Assembly (NCBI RefSeq): GCF_905220415.1
Contig: NC_059538.1
Coordinates: forward strand, 1,116,001 to 1,180,000
DNA from: Colias croceus
Taxonomy: Eukaryota; Arthropoda; Insecta; Lepidoptera; Pieridae
Direction: 5' to 3'
Length of the DNA stretch: 64,000 nucleotides
Below, one piece after another: positions 19,832 through 32,331 of the stretch. Each line of letters opens with the position of its first letter. Position 1 is the stretch's first letter. The notes beneath the pieces were generated by a model that was not told where the DNA came from, ran no database searches, and saw only the letters and a program-made list of their open reading frames with translations. A program made the translations under genes and the position numbers.

Positions 19832-22800
19832 TTGGTCTGGAAGAACTCGCCGAGCCGCTTCCTGTCCCACGTGACGCACACGGCGCCCGCCTCGATGTCC
19901 TCCGCGAGCCCGCGCTCCAGCGGCTCCGCTATCATCGTCAGCTTGTTGCGTTTGTTCGGCGTCTCCGCGAAGCACTTGAGCGATGATGTCTCCACGACCG
20001 TCTCGCAGAAGGACACAACTGGGTCTGCGACTGCGGAGTAATATAGGAAGTTGTATTATGGTGTCCAGTCTGTTAATCTCAAATATGTATTTATTCAACT
20101 AGACGTGGTTAAGAAGCGCTTCTGTATCGTCAAAATACAGAAAAATAATAATTTACCACCGCTTCGGAAAGCAGTCTCTACAGAGTAGAATGTATATTGT
20201 GAAAATGTCCATTTTTGTCCAGTACAGCTACATGAATAAAGAAAGCGAACAGCGGCAAAGCCTCTAAGCTTCTTCTCCCTGTGGTTTGAGTATGTTTTTT
20301 TTTTCCATTTATTTAAGTCGTGAAAAGTGGCCTACTTACCTACCTTTGAAAAAAAATACCAGAAAAGGGTGAATAGTCATATTATTTTTACCCATTTTAG
20401 TTCATTTTTACAGTCTTCCATAGCTGACCACTAGGGCACCTTCTAACTCCACAGACACCCTCTCCCGTCCCCCATATACCTTTTCCCTTGGAACTTACCT
20501 TTAATATCAATCTCCGAGTACATATTCCTCAAATCGTGCATCACGCAGTCGAGGTACAGTTCACCGGTACCAAGTATTACGTGCTCGCCGCTCTCTTCAA
20601 CGCGAGTGGATAGCACTGGGTACGATTTGTTCACCTGTAATTATAAATATTTATTTTATTTTTTTGTATTAAGGTCGCGAGTCACGACCGAGCGCGTGTT
20701 TGCGTTATTATTTCCTAAAAATATTTTTATGTACTGGAAATTGTAGAAAAAATATTTTTGTCTTCAAGTGTTTTTTTAAACAGCAAGTAAATGATTGTTT
20801 GCAATAAAAATTTAACTTGAGTTTATAATTTAGGTTATTACTAAGTCATATTAATCTAGAACGATCCAACAAAAACTCTCCTTTAAATTTGCAATAGAAT
20901 TTTTTTCTTCACCATAAAAACTTACTTTTCTCAAGCCGTCTAACATTTTGGGCAGTTCCGAAGGATTCACCGGTTCCACGGCTATCTTCACAATGGCTTG
21001 CGTGTTGAACCTCAGCGGTTTGAAGGTGTGCAGCTCCTCCTCCTCATCAGCAGACACCAGGGTGCAGGTCTTGACTATCGGCTGGTCTATGCCTTCTATG
21101 AGAGCCCAACAACCAGCTGGCACTCTGTTTAGTTCCACCTAGAAAATGAATGGGTTTTGGAAAAACTCCAGAGTATGGGAAAATCATTTTTCTTCATCAA
21201 TAAAAGGTTCCTGAAGATACGATAAGTATACATCACAAAGAATTATAATTAATAAGAATTATATTATTAGTATTTTTCTGCACCCAAACATTTTATAAAA
21301 AAGCAGTATCTACACAGAAAAAAAAATTAAGATTTATGCAACAGTACCTTATATCTAGCCTCGAAAATCCATAATCGTCCCACATTCATGATTCTAGAAT
21401 CTTCCTCGTCTTGCGTACTGTAGTTCTCACCGAGCACGCGTACAGTCTGCCCCGCGTACAGCGTGCCCGACATTATACGCGCTAGAACCTGTACACATAA
21501 TTTATTTTATTATAATGTGTAAAAATATTTTTTTTAATGTAATTTATGGTGAGAATGAGTTCAAAAGTAATCGGTTAGCTTTATTTTGGTATCGCATATA
21601 TTTTATACTTTTACTACACCTTGCGTGACGTCACTGCGTGCACACACTCACCAGGAAGAAGGTGCAGTCGTCGGTGGGGTACATCTTGGTGGTGTGCGCG
21701 ACTAGTCTGCCCGACTGGTCGCACGCGAGCATGTCGTCCCGCAGCGAGCCCGTCGCGTGACGTCACTGCGTGCACACACTCACCAGGAAGAAGGTGCAGT
21801 CGTCGGTGGGGTACATCTTGGTGGTGTGCGCGACTAGTCTGCCCGACTGGTCGCACGCGAGCATGTCGTCCCGCAGCGAGCCGGTCGCGCCGCGGTAGCA
21901 GTGCGCCACTTTGCGTGCCGCCGCGTCTAACGGGGATGGCACGTGACGTGTCACCATGTCTACGAACCCACTGCGGAGGAGAGGGGATAACAATCTCATC
22001 AAATTTAATTTACTTTTTGTATGAAATTACATATTACTATCATCTAGTTACTATAAGCTTCGCATTGCGAGTAGACGTACAACATCTTTTCAAACTCAAA
22101 ACTCAAACTCAAACATTCATTTATTCAATTAGACTACTATTTAGTAGCACTTTCGAATCGTCATTACATAAGTATTTTTAACATTTACCACCGATTCGGA
22201 AAGCAGTATCTATGGAGAAGAATCGGCAAGAAACTCCATAGTTGCTCTTTTAAAATCATGTCAATATTACATAATATGTAACTTATATCTAACTTATACA
22301 TTTAACATTATACATTATTAAAAAATACTACTCAAGTCTTATATCACTTACCAAAAATCGCCAAAGAAGCGGCTACAAACAAGCCGCAATAAGGGTCGTA
22401 CGTTTAACTTGGATTCTTGCTTTGTCAGCTTTATCCCCAATTCGGCCAATACATCTGGTAATGTAGTATCTACATCACCAACAACCTGAAACAACATTAG
22501 TGATATTACTACACTTCTCTTAAATAATCTTAATGTTCAAAATAATATTATTCAGACACAATCATGAAATACGGAATTAGCATGCAAACTTTAAAGACAA
22601 GGCGGACGATAAAAATAATATAATTTAGATTTAATTCTATCCGTTTCTATATTATAAAAATTGGCTACCTGGACTTGCCTGTTCTATGACAGACTTCTAA
22701 CTTACCTGAGCAAAAATCTTATACAGCGGCTCCAAAATGAACTCAACAAAGCTCCTCTGCGCTGACGAATGCGGTTGTTTCTTTGTAAACCGTCTCGTCT

Positions 22801-24741
22801 TAGCGTTGAAGTAAACATCGCCCCAGAGCCACGCCGCCATGTCGGAGGCGCGTAGACCACAGTCGTGTGTGTTGGCGTACATAGCCGCGAACGATTCCAG
22901 GGTAAAACATACGTCGTAGAGGGATGACGCGAAACAGACGTTACCTGGAAGTAATTTTATATTATAATTATTTCAATGTCCCAATGAGGTTTAGCAATAA
23001 TATCATAAATAAGTACTGAACTTAAAACAATGAAGAGAAATGGAAATTGTAACATTACATTCAATGCAAACCATTGTTCACAGTGTTTGACATTTTTCAA
23101 TAAGCACCCAGAAAAAAAAATTAAACACAAATTCTCAAAATGACTACAAAATTTTATAATTCACAAGTACATTTAAACAGATTATACATACCTAACAACG
23201 GCGAAAATATAGTCACAGGTTCATCAGGATTATCTTGTGGATGTGTTGTCTCCAACACTGAATTTAGCTCATCTATAATATGCCTGAGCTTATAATAAGC
23301 ATCCGCGGGCGGCAGCTTCAACTCCAGTATCAGTCTGTCGATTTTATTAATGCATAGTGTCAACGGCACTCGCTCCTGAACAGCGTGACGTAGAAGACGT
23401 TCCGTGTTCAGCATTATACCCTCTGCAGCATCCACAAATAGGATTGCACCTGGTTGAGATAAGATTGTGGTTGTGAGTGATAACATTTATAGTGTTTCTT
23501 TTAAAAGTAGATAATTATGCTTAAAATATATCAGCAGTGTTAATTACCGATTTCTCATATTAAAATCAAATTCTCTAACAAAAACCAATAAAGATTTATA
23601 TTATATACTTTCTATCCAATGGATTTTGTATATGTTACTTTTAGTTATAGTAGACTTCCTGATCATTGAGATTAGGTGCTAAAAGCTAAACTTAAATCAA
23701 ATGATATGGATACATTTACAACAGCTTTGTGTACAATATAACTGTTTTATTTCAAAGTAAAATAAACTAATCCTACAATTAAAGTACATACCATCGGAAA
23801 TCCTCAAAGCAGCAGTCACTTCATCGCTAAAATTAACATGCCCAGGAGTATCCATAATATTCAAGAGGTGCGATTTCCCTTTTATATCCTTCAAGAGGAG
23901 AGTGACTGGCATGGACTTGATGGAGACTCCTCTCTCTTGTTCCACAAATAGTGTGTCGGTGTACCTCATGGGTATTGTTGTATCATTGTTTATGGTGTCT
24001 GGGTGGGTCTGACGCATTAGGCAGTCGACAAATGATGTCTTTCCTGGAAAATTAATTTATTATATAATTAATTAGATTATATAAAGTGACTACTTGTTAT
24101 CTACAGATTAATTTATTAAAATGGGATGTGATCAGATGATCCTATGCTTAAAAAGTATCATAAAATTTCGTAATAGACAGTTTCTCTTACCATTATGCAA
24201 ATGCCCCATCAGTGTGATGTTCCTCATTAAGTTAGTGTTATCCAGCATATCAGCAAGGTACTCCATATCATAAATAGTGTGCGGCAGCTGCTGCTCTTGA
24301 AGCTGAAACTTCTTGTTCTTAACAGGTTCTATAAGAGGCTTATCAAGTGCTTGAGTATCCTCCTCCTGTACTACTGTCTCTACATCTGGTCCGTACACTT
24401 CTACTGCTTGAGGATAGTAGCTAGAAATAAGTAATACTTAAGTAACTTTTCTTCTATTAAATCTTTAGAATTATCATTATATTCTAAGTAAAACATAACC
24501 AAAAATTTTTTCAATAGTTTTGTATCGGAATAGAAAGTATGCCATCTTACCGTTTGTCTTCGTGTAATACAACAGACATCGGTGCCGCTTCAGGCTCCGC
24601 GTCGGCATCTTCATCTTCTTCCATAGCATCCTCGTCGGCATCACGATTATCTTGTCCATATACACTTTGATCATCGTCAGAATCGGACTCTAAATCTGGA
24701 CCAATGTAATTTCCAAATTCATCATACAGATCACCATCCAT
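14772..24741 (-). CDS. EFTUD2: U5 snRNP 116 kDa GTPase (EFTUD2/Snu114)
   Basis: Spliceosomal EF-G-like GTPase that controls U4/U6 unwinding and disassembly. Sixteen exons, all phase-consistent: 24551-24741, 24191-24420, 23792-24043, 23192-23449, 22706-22944, 22352-22485, 21784-21970, 21348-21488, 20926-21138, 20499-20634, 19832-20030, 17495-17637, 16781-16917, 15929-16049, 15428-15620, 14772-14925. They encode 975 residues, close to the human 972. Seen: N-terminal MDGDLYDEFGNYIGP and an acidic stretch, P-loop GHLHNGKT, G3 DTPGH, G4 NKID, the PVNPSELPKMLDGL domain, GTGELYLDCVMHDLR, and the conserved C-terminus GLSEDVSI then KFFDDPMLLELA. Exons 7 and 11 each have tandem partial copies in the following intron. 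The start lies 395 bp from that of NOC4L, in opposite orientation. Confidence 0.98.
16371..16563 (-). mobile_element. Lep1-type Helitron fragment in an EFTUD2 intron
   Basis: Plus view AACTAGCTTACCGCTCGCGG, then CTTCGCCCGCTTTGTC, and ATACTATGTAGTGATAG at the far end. Confidence 0.65.
17840..17998 (+). mobile_element. Helitron-like fragment in an EFTUD2 intron
   Basis: TCAACGCACAGCCCAAACC start, GCTGAAATTTGGCATGCAG, then GTGGGCGGAAGCTAGTTAC end with CTAGT. Confidence 0.6.
18189..19831 (-). repeat. Ten tandem partial copies of EFTUD2 exon 11
   Basis: Ten copies precede the real exon 11 on the plus axis, with unit starts (CTTGG) at 18189, 18351, 18507, 18663, 18819, 18993, 19169, 19325, 19481 and 19655; the real exon follows at 19831. 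Each unit has the last 118 or so bases of exon 11, its GTGAGTG donor, and a (TG)n tract ending TCAG. The lengths 156, 156, 174, 176 recur twice (18507-19169 and 19169-19831), a 662-bp higher-order duplication. Units differ almost only in CA repeat number. They form pseudo-exons of 127 bases. Confidence 0.95.
20635..20925. other. EFTUD2 intron without further features
   Basis: AT-rich intron between exons 9 and 10; nothing else seen. Confidence 0.4.
21623..21886 (-). repeat. 132-bp tandem duplication of the EFTUD2 exon 7 donor region
   Basis: Two adjacent 132-bp units (21623-21754 and 21755-21886) each hold the last 103 or so bases of exon 7 and its GTGAGTG donor. The upstream unit in transcript order is part of the real exon, with its donor at 21782-21783. 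The second is exon debris in the intron with its own donor at 21650-21651. Reading through to the second donor meets a stop codon at once (after VCTQ). Confidence 0.9.
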
Positions 24742-25136
24742 TTTTCGTTCAATTTATGAACCTTATTCAATGGATAATTAAAAAAATCTTAAAACTTTTC
24801 AATCAAAACAAACGAAGCCCGAAGCCGCTGTTTGTTTGACAATTTAGCATAACCTCAAAATTTTATAATTAAAAGTCAATGCGCAAAATTCTTAATTTTT
24901 ATTTTAATGGCAAAGGCATAAATTAGTTTTATTTTAATATAACAAACTTTTAAATGAAATTTTAATGATTCTGGAACACATTTTCACTGTAATTTAATAG
25001 AACAGAATACTTGAATGAGCATTTTAGTTTAAAAGTTTATGAACGCAACTTTAGTTTCTTTGAGTCTATTGTCTATGTCAATTATTTTCATATTTTTATT
25101 CTCTATGATTTACGTCTAATTCTTTTCAATACAAAA
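24742..25136. promoter_or_regulatory. Shared divergent promoter of EFTUD2 and NOC4L
   Basis: 395 bp separate the two start codons, which face away from each other. No TATA box at a convincing position, consistent with a housekeeping bidirectional promoter. This is inferred from geometry only. Confidence 0.6.
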
Positions 25137-28100
25137 ATGGCTGATGTGCAACCAAATTTATCTAAAATGATTTCGGCCCAGCTACGCAATAAGGCAAATG
25201 AGTTTTTGAACTCAAGAAAAAATGCGAATAATCTCGCTGATATCATACAAATGTTTGAGGTAAGCAATTTTCCTATAAAAACGATCATAAAATATACTTG
25301 AAATTGCGTCTTAGGTTACTCATCTTTTAATCACATTTTGTTTAATATTTTTAGGCGGAAACGGAGAACTATACTCCTTTATTGCTTGCAATCGAAGTAA
25401 TATTTACAGAGCTGTTAAAAAGGGGTGATCTTATACAACAAATAGTACCCTTAAAACCTGCAGGTGTGTATATGGTTTTCATTTGTCATCAAGAAAATAT
25501 TGATTTTGCATTCTATTTGCCTGACCGCTATTGAATAAGTTTTTTCTACCACGCACATGTTATTCAATGTAAAATTAAATGCCTATTTTCGTGTATAAAA
25601 TTACGCTCCAGTTACATATTATGATGTTATTTTCGCTTATATAAAGGTCGAAAGTCAACCTGCAAGCTCTTGTCTTGTATAATGATTTTATAATGGAACA
25701 CATTTATATAAACATGAGTTTATATTTTGTTTTATTGCATTATTTAGGTGATATAAAACTGAATATTACACTTAGTCAGCTCTTGATAGGATTTGTTATG
25801 AATCTACAGATCACAGCCCTGAAGCAGAGTACCGCAGATGGCTGAACGAGTGCTACGAGACTGCGTTGACGCGCGTGCTGGAGTGCATCAAACGCGGCCG
25901 TACCAACTCGAGGCTGCAGGCCCTCGTTACCGCCTGTAAATTGCTACAAGCGGAGGGAAAACATCCATTGGAACACACCAGCGGATATTTCTTCCCTTCG
26001 GTTAGATTGAAGGTAAGTTCAATTCAATATATTTTTATTTCAGAACAATTCTGCCTGTGTCACATTCCTAACGTAATTTAAACTTTAAAAATTAAAACCT
26101 ATTTATATTTTCGATGTAAATATTTATACTAATAATCTGTATATTGTACTAAATAGTGTCTAGTAGGAAATCGAAAAAGGTTTAGTCTATAATTATATGT
26201 GTTAAAATTTTTCATGCAATATTATTCATTAGTTTTTATTGTGTATTGTGATCTACATACAATTAATGTTGTTTACAGAATATATTTAATGTACTACTTG
26301 ACTCGGAAATACCCATGACAGCTCCTATCACTCGTTTCCAAGAATTCACTGAATATCGGGACATGCAACAGTTTGGCTTGAAAGTCCTGTGTACTATTGC
26401 ATATCGCAAGTAAGTTGTCATAATTTTTATTTTCATAGCGTTCAATGCAATTTATAAATATCTCTAAAAAATGTAAAGTTCAATCAATGTTACTGTTGAG
26501 TTACATTTACTTGCAGATGAAACATAACCAATAAAATTTTTTTTTCCTGTTTACCATTTTTATTTTATTTTGGTATCTCATGTTGTTACAATCTGCCTTA
26601 TTGGGCATGTAGCTGGTTGTTAAGAACGACATATTATGTACATTTAACCATTACGCTAAATTTATAAACATTAATCATTTTGTTAGTGTAAAAAGTGATA
26701 GCTATCTTTAATTTACAGATCACCAACCCACATTTACATGCAGAACTATTTGGAACTGCTGGACAAGCTGCTAGCCCTCGAAATACCAACGGAAAACAAG
26801 CCTAAAGCCAAGGATAGAGAAGACGAGAAAGAAGATAAACTGCTTTGCGCCAGTGAAAGTATGTGTTGTGTCTATAACATGTCTGTTTTGTGATCTTATA
26901 GGTATTTGATACAACTTATTTTTATATATTATGTTGGTATGAAATCAACGATTCGTAATTTTTTAGCTCGAGAGACTAGACATTTAGAGGAGATGAATTC
27001 CTGTTGATTTTGTACAAAACACGCTTTCTGCAAACTGATTTTTTTCTCACATGAAAACTGTTTATTGCAGTTTATAAACATGACTCTCATGACTAACTAC
27101 ATTTTCATGACATCAGCGAAACTCTACTATATGTTTTATCAACTAATTTCTAGACACTCCTAGTCATGACAAGCAACTCTAACAAGTTTTCCATTCCCAC
27201 AGGAAAGGGCAGCTTCCAACTGGGCGTGGCGAACTGCAAGCGCTACGCGAACAGGTGCTGGGGCTTCGCGTGCCAGTGGCCGCTGTGCGGGGAGCCTCGC
27301 ACGCACCGGCGCGCGCTGCTGCTGCTCGTGGAGCGGCTCATGCCGCTGCTGGCCCGCCCGCACCTCGCCACCGACATGCTGTGCGACAGTCTGGACGCTG
27401 GTACTAAATGCACACAAATCTAAAATATATTTTTATACAGGGTGTCCATCTGTCGATCGCCGAGTATGATGAGATTTTTATTTATGGTGACGTGAATTAT
27501 TGCAGTAGATGTTTGATTTTTTTTTGTGTGCTTTACCAATAGATAAGCCAATTCAGTATGGAAACATTTACTATTGTTAGATCTTTGAATGGAATAAAAA
27601 ATCGGCGATAGGTGAAAAATTGAAAAAAAAGTCAACTCCGAAAATACGAAAAATCGCATAAAATACATGGGGGTGATTCGAATAGCCCTCTAGGTCCTCA
27701 ACCGGCTCTCCTGCCTTCAGTATATTGCTACTTCTTGGGACATCCTGTATAGTGAAAAATGTAGGCTTATTCAATGTAGTTAAAAATGGTGGCTGTGGTT
27801 TCTAATGGCGCACTACTTGACATACAATTTTTTCGTAGATAGTCAAAAAGGCCGATCCGTTACTCTCTGACGTGAGTCTCAATAGTGTATTTGGGATCGC
27901 CAAGTGTAAAGAAGCTATAAAGATGCAAATATGTAGTTGCTAAATTTATTGCAATTGCTTTCATTTCTGGCATGTGGTTTTATGCGTATACAGCATTATG
28001 TTATGAAAGTAATTGTACAAACCAAATAACTCAAATACATATCATTCCACAGGTGGTCCAATAAGCATGCTAGCGCTCCAAGGTGTGCTAGAACTGGTCC

Positions 28101-30140
28101 GTCACCACAATATTGAGTACCCGGATATATACGACCGTCTCTACGCTATGTTCGAGCCGGAGATGTTCGCTACTCGATACAAGCGACGGCTGCTGCACCT
28201 GGCCGATATATTTTTGAGTTCCACGTGAGTTTTGTCAACATAAATATTATAATCTTTAAGCAAAAAAGCGCTTGAATTGAGAAGTAATTTTTTTTGGAAG
28301 TTTCAGTGGAAAATAAAATGTTGCTATCTTACTCTTTGTAACAAATTGTTATCAAACCTCTAATTTTTTTCAAGGTTTTTTTTGTCATTTTTACCATATA
28401 TCTAGGAAATTTCTCTAACAGTAAAAAAGTGAGGGTATTTTGAAGGAATAAAAAATCAAACTACCCTCATAAATAACCAAAATTAAAAGTGAATTAAACT
28501 GTTTTCCAAGCACCTAAAACTTGTTTAACGTGAAATATCCTGTTCTCTAGGCATTTACCGGAGAGTCTAGTAGCCGCGTTTGCAAAGCGCATTTCTCGCT
28601 TAGCGCTGGTCGCGAGTCTGGAGGACGCGGACGCGCTGCTGCAGCTCGTGTCCAACCTGCTGCTGCGGCACCCCGCGCTCAAGCGTATGATCTGCTGTGA
28701 GGACACGCCCGCTATCAGTGAGTGCATGTTACTATATATTATGTTAGAGAGAGAGAACTTCAATTTTGTGGAATGTAGATTTTTTTTAAGTGAAACTGCT
28801 AATGTGGGTAATATTTTTGCGGATGAACACGATAGTACTAATATTAATTTGTGCACCTTTTTTTGAAGGGGAATGAGCGATTTCGATCTATTGACTTGTA
28901 CGCACGCACAATTTTTATTTTTATTTTTTTTTACATTGTGAACGTGTTTTGCAGTGTCAAATGACCCGTACGTGATGGAGGAGACGAGCGCGTGCCGGTC
29001 GCGTGCGCTCGGCTCGTCGCTGTGGGAGCTGCGTGCGCTGCGCCGGCACTGGGCCGCGCCCGTCAGCGCCGCCGCCGGCCGCGCGCTGCTGCAGCCGAGC
29101 GTCGCGCCGCTCGCGCCCAGCGACTCGCAGGTACACACACACACACATACACATACAAACATAAACACACGCGCACAAACACATACAAACACACACGCAC
29201 ACATTATGCACCGCTCCCCCCCACACACATGCACGCACACATTACGCACTTCCCCCCCTCCACACACATACAAACACACACACGCACATATTACGCACCG
29301 TCCCCCCCCCCCACACACACACGTACACATTACGAACCGTTCCACCCCTCCACACACATACAAACACACACACGCACACATTACGCACCGTTCCCCCCTC
29401 CACACACATACAAACACACACACGCACGCACACATTACGCACTTTCCCCCCCCTCCACACACGTACAAACACACACGCACACATTACGCACCGTCCCCCC
29501 CCCACACACAGATACACTCGCACGCACACATTACGCACCGCACCCCCCCACACACACATACACACGCACGCACACATTACACACCGTTCCCCCCTCCCCC
29601 CCACACACACACACTGCGCACTACTACACACACACACACACATACCCCGCGCTGTCCTCCACCAACTATTTAACTGGGTTTCTGTGTTCAATTGATAATA
29701 TGGTGTATATACCACATTTCCTCACACACGCACGCACCTCGTAACAATACAATACGACAAAGTGTATCGGATTTACTAACTCAGAGGGTTTAATTCGTAA
29801 GCATAGGCTAAAAAAGACTTTACAAACAACCTTAAAAAAAAATTACTAAAATATACGCACGCGGCGCTGACAATACATCATCCCAACGCATAAGACTGGA
29901 TCTGCATGAGATATGGCAAAACTATCCCCATATATTCGTACTACAGTACAACACAATATGTAATATGTAAATACAAAAAATTAAGATCTACGTTCGTGAC
30001 AAAAGCATTTCATTTTTCAGCTATTCGACGCAGAACTAAAGAAGAGGTTTAAGACTATTGAAATCAACTTCATCAGACCGGAAGGCATGAGCTTAACCAA
30101 CGGGGAGCGGCTAATGCAATATTGGGAAATTGTTGCCTAA
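25137..30140 (+). CDS. NOC4L: Nucleolar complex protein 4 homologue (NOC4L)
   Basis: Partner of NOP14 in small ribosomal subunit (18S) assembly in the nucleolus. Ten phase-consistent exons: 25137-25259, 25355-25463, 25810-26012, 26279-26409, 26719-26858, 27203-27400, 28053-28224, 28551-28717, 28955-29130, 30021-30140, encoding 512 residues (human 516). Seen: EYRRWLNECYETAL, the CBF/Mak21-type domain with KRYANRCWGFACQWPL, GPISMLALQGVLELV, MFATRYKRRLLHLADIFLSS, HLPESLVAAFAKRISRLAL, LLLRHPALKRMI, and the NOC4 signature SRALGSSLWELRALRRHW. The start at ATG 25137 gives MADVQPNLSK. Exons 8 and 9 are markedly GC-richer than the rest. Intron 9 begins directly with a CA-rich minisatellite. Confidence 0.95.
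29131..29660. repeat. CA-rich minisatellite in NOC4L intron 9
   Basis: Starts at the donor (GTACACACAC). Eight or so irregular units of about 45-60 bp with the pattern CACACATTACGCACCGT, a C run, then CACACACATACAAACACA. It creates long spurious open frames on both strands. Confidence 0.9.
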
Positions 30141-31749
30141 TGTGGCAACACTAAATCATAGAAAATAGAACACAGAAGTGCGGCAATACAGTACAAGTAT
30201 GTCTTGTAATTTTCGATCATGGCAATACCGAATCGGCCATAGTTTGTATTCTTGTCAAACAAATTCGTATTATTATTATTTTCTTAGACACTAAAATATG
30301 ACTAGTTGATAAATATTATTAATTATTAATATTTAATAAATCAGTTTTATGACAACGTTTTATATGCGTAAACTTTTTTCTACAGCGATTTGACGATTTA
30401 TAATCAGGACAAAGTTACATACATTTTGTATGTATGTGTGTTTTTGGAGTAAAATATAATAATAAAAGTCATTTAATAAATATGTTGAACTAAAACGTTT
30501 TCTTCTTATAAATATAATTCGAAGTACATTCTTTAGAACACTGCCAAATATCGTATTGGAATTAAAAAGTTAGGCAGTGATTTTCACTTTTACATAAAAA
30601 AAATATTTGTTTGAAGTGAAACTTCTTTAGGCGCGTTGAAAGTAAAATTTCAAGGCGTCATGGCAATACCGTAACGTCATTAGGTAGGGCGACGAATTTG
30701 GTATCTTTGAATCTTGATAAGTTTCACTTCTGACATGTGTGCTCGGCACACACGCTCTTTTTTTTTTCAAAAATTATAATTATTTTTTTTTTCAATCATT
30801 CGATTGTACAATGACCAAACATATTTAAGTGTAAGTCTACATAGTGTAGTTATTTTTGTCACTTGCTTTTTTCTGTTTTTTTTTATTGCAAAAAATAAAA
30901 TATTTTCGTTAAAACTCCGTTTCAACTAACGGATAATTTTTATAGTGTTTGTTCGTTGCGTTTAAATAGTAAATAAGAATATAAAAATTATTTGTTTTTT
31001 AGAAATAGTTGTTTTCTGTCTGAGTAATAGGGTTTTGGTTTATATGACAGTGCAATGTGCATGTGTTATGGGTTTTTTGCTATGTGTAATCGTAATTTCG
31101 ATGAATATTAAAATCGGAAAAATAATTGAAAGTAGAGTTAAATTTAAAAAATAATATCGAAATTTTAACAAATTACAATTGCACATAGTGATGTTTACAT
31201 GGCTGTATGATGTTAACATTTTTAATTTTATTTTTATATGTGTATATCTGTGATCGAGTCACAAGCGTTGACGCAACACGCCATGGGCAGTAGATTTAGT
31301 TGTTTTTTTCTTTTTTTTATTGATTTATGTTAGTATGTTAGGGCTTCGCAATCGAAATAGCGAATAAAGTTGTTAACATTGGTGGATACAAAGAGGGAAA
31401 TATATTTGGAGACGGACAAGAATCACTGAATTTGCTATTCCAAAATGTAAGGTTAGTTTTGATAATACAACTCTATTAAACTGTTTTTTTTTTGTGATGT
31501 ACATCAGACACAGAATATACTAAAATCCTTCTCGATCGCGTTAAGATGTAGCAGCTCTTTTGGCTAACATCGAGAAACACAAAAAAAAAAACAACATATT
31601 TCTGTATACCATTGCATAAAATTCAAAACAAAAGAATGAGATTCTGTCTTATCACAAAAATCTTAAGACTCTAAGCGCGGGTTCTCTTTAACCTGGTTTT
31701 GTGGTATTACAAACTCAAACTCAAACATTTATTTATTCAATTAGACTTC
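30141..31749 (+). other. NOC4L 3' flank and gene-free stretch
   Basis: The NOC4L 3' untranslated region probably ends at one of the AATAAA signals near 30335 or 30465-30480. Beyond that I see only AT-rich sequence without a supported gene. Confidence 0.45.
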
Positions 31750-31752
31750 TTA

Positions 31753-32328
31753 GGCTGGGTCCACATTTGTAGCATCTTGACGTATCAGTCGTATCGTATC
31801 GAGTATTTGTATCATAAATATGGACCCTCATTTGTCCATGTCGTATTATAAATCCGTATCTTGAAAAAAAAACGCGTCCATACTTATCAAATGCTGTATC
31901 ATGTCAGTGTATCATTATAACACTTTCGTTATCCCAGCTCATCTTCAATGTTTACTCCTCTTTCACAAACCACGAAATGGCGGGAACAGAGGCAATGATC
32001 GCGTATCAATTGCATTCACGTCCAAACTTGATCGATACGATGTGTATCCTCTTTGATGTCGCAGAAAAACCGACTCACGATGGTTCGCGGTGTATCACGT
32101 ATATCGTATCGTAATACAGTATCAAAACACGTCCATACCACCGATCGTGATACGCGTATCAGATACGAGGTGTATCATGATACACGGTTAGTGCGGATTG
32201 GGCCGTATCAGATACGGCGTGTATCATCAACGGGTATCATCTTGCTTCCAAACTAGCGATCATGATACGCGCCGAGGCCACGCAACGGAGATACGATACA
32301 CCAAAATGCTACAAATGTGGACCCAGCC
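31753..32328. mobile_element. PIF/Harbinger-type MITE with TTA duplication
   Basis: 576 bp with terminal inverted repeats GGCTGGGTCCACATTTGTAG and its complement, flanked by TTA on both sides (31750-31752 and 32329-32331). It has split an older host repeat (CAATTAGACTTC before, TAGAAGCACTTTT after), so the TTA duplication can be read with confidence. The inside is crowded with GTATC and GATAC motifs in both orientations. Confidence 0.85.
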
Positions 32329-32331
32329 TTA

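Noticed and set aside
18154..20098. Long open frames (up to 352 residues) on both strands over the CA-repeat array
   Set aside because: They are produced by tandem copies of EFTUD2 exon 11 read in wrong frames through (CA)n; only the exon 11 frame is supported by homology.
28494..29744. Open frames of 157-328 residues around the NOC4L intron 9
   Set aside because: Low-complexity Cys/Val/Gly or His/Thr/Pro translations of the CA-rich minisatellite.
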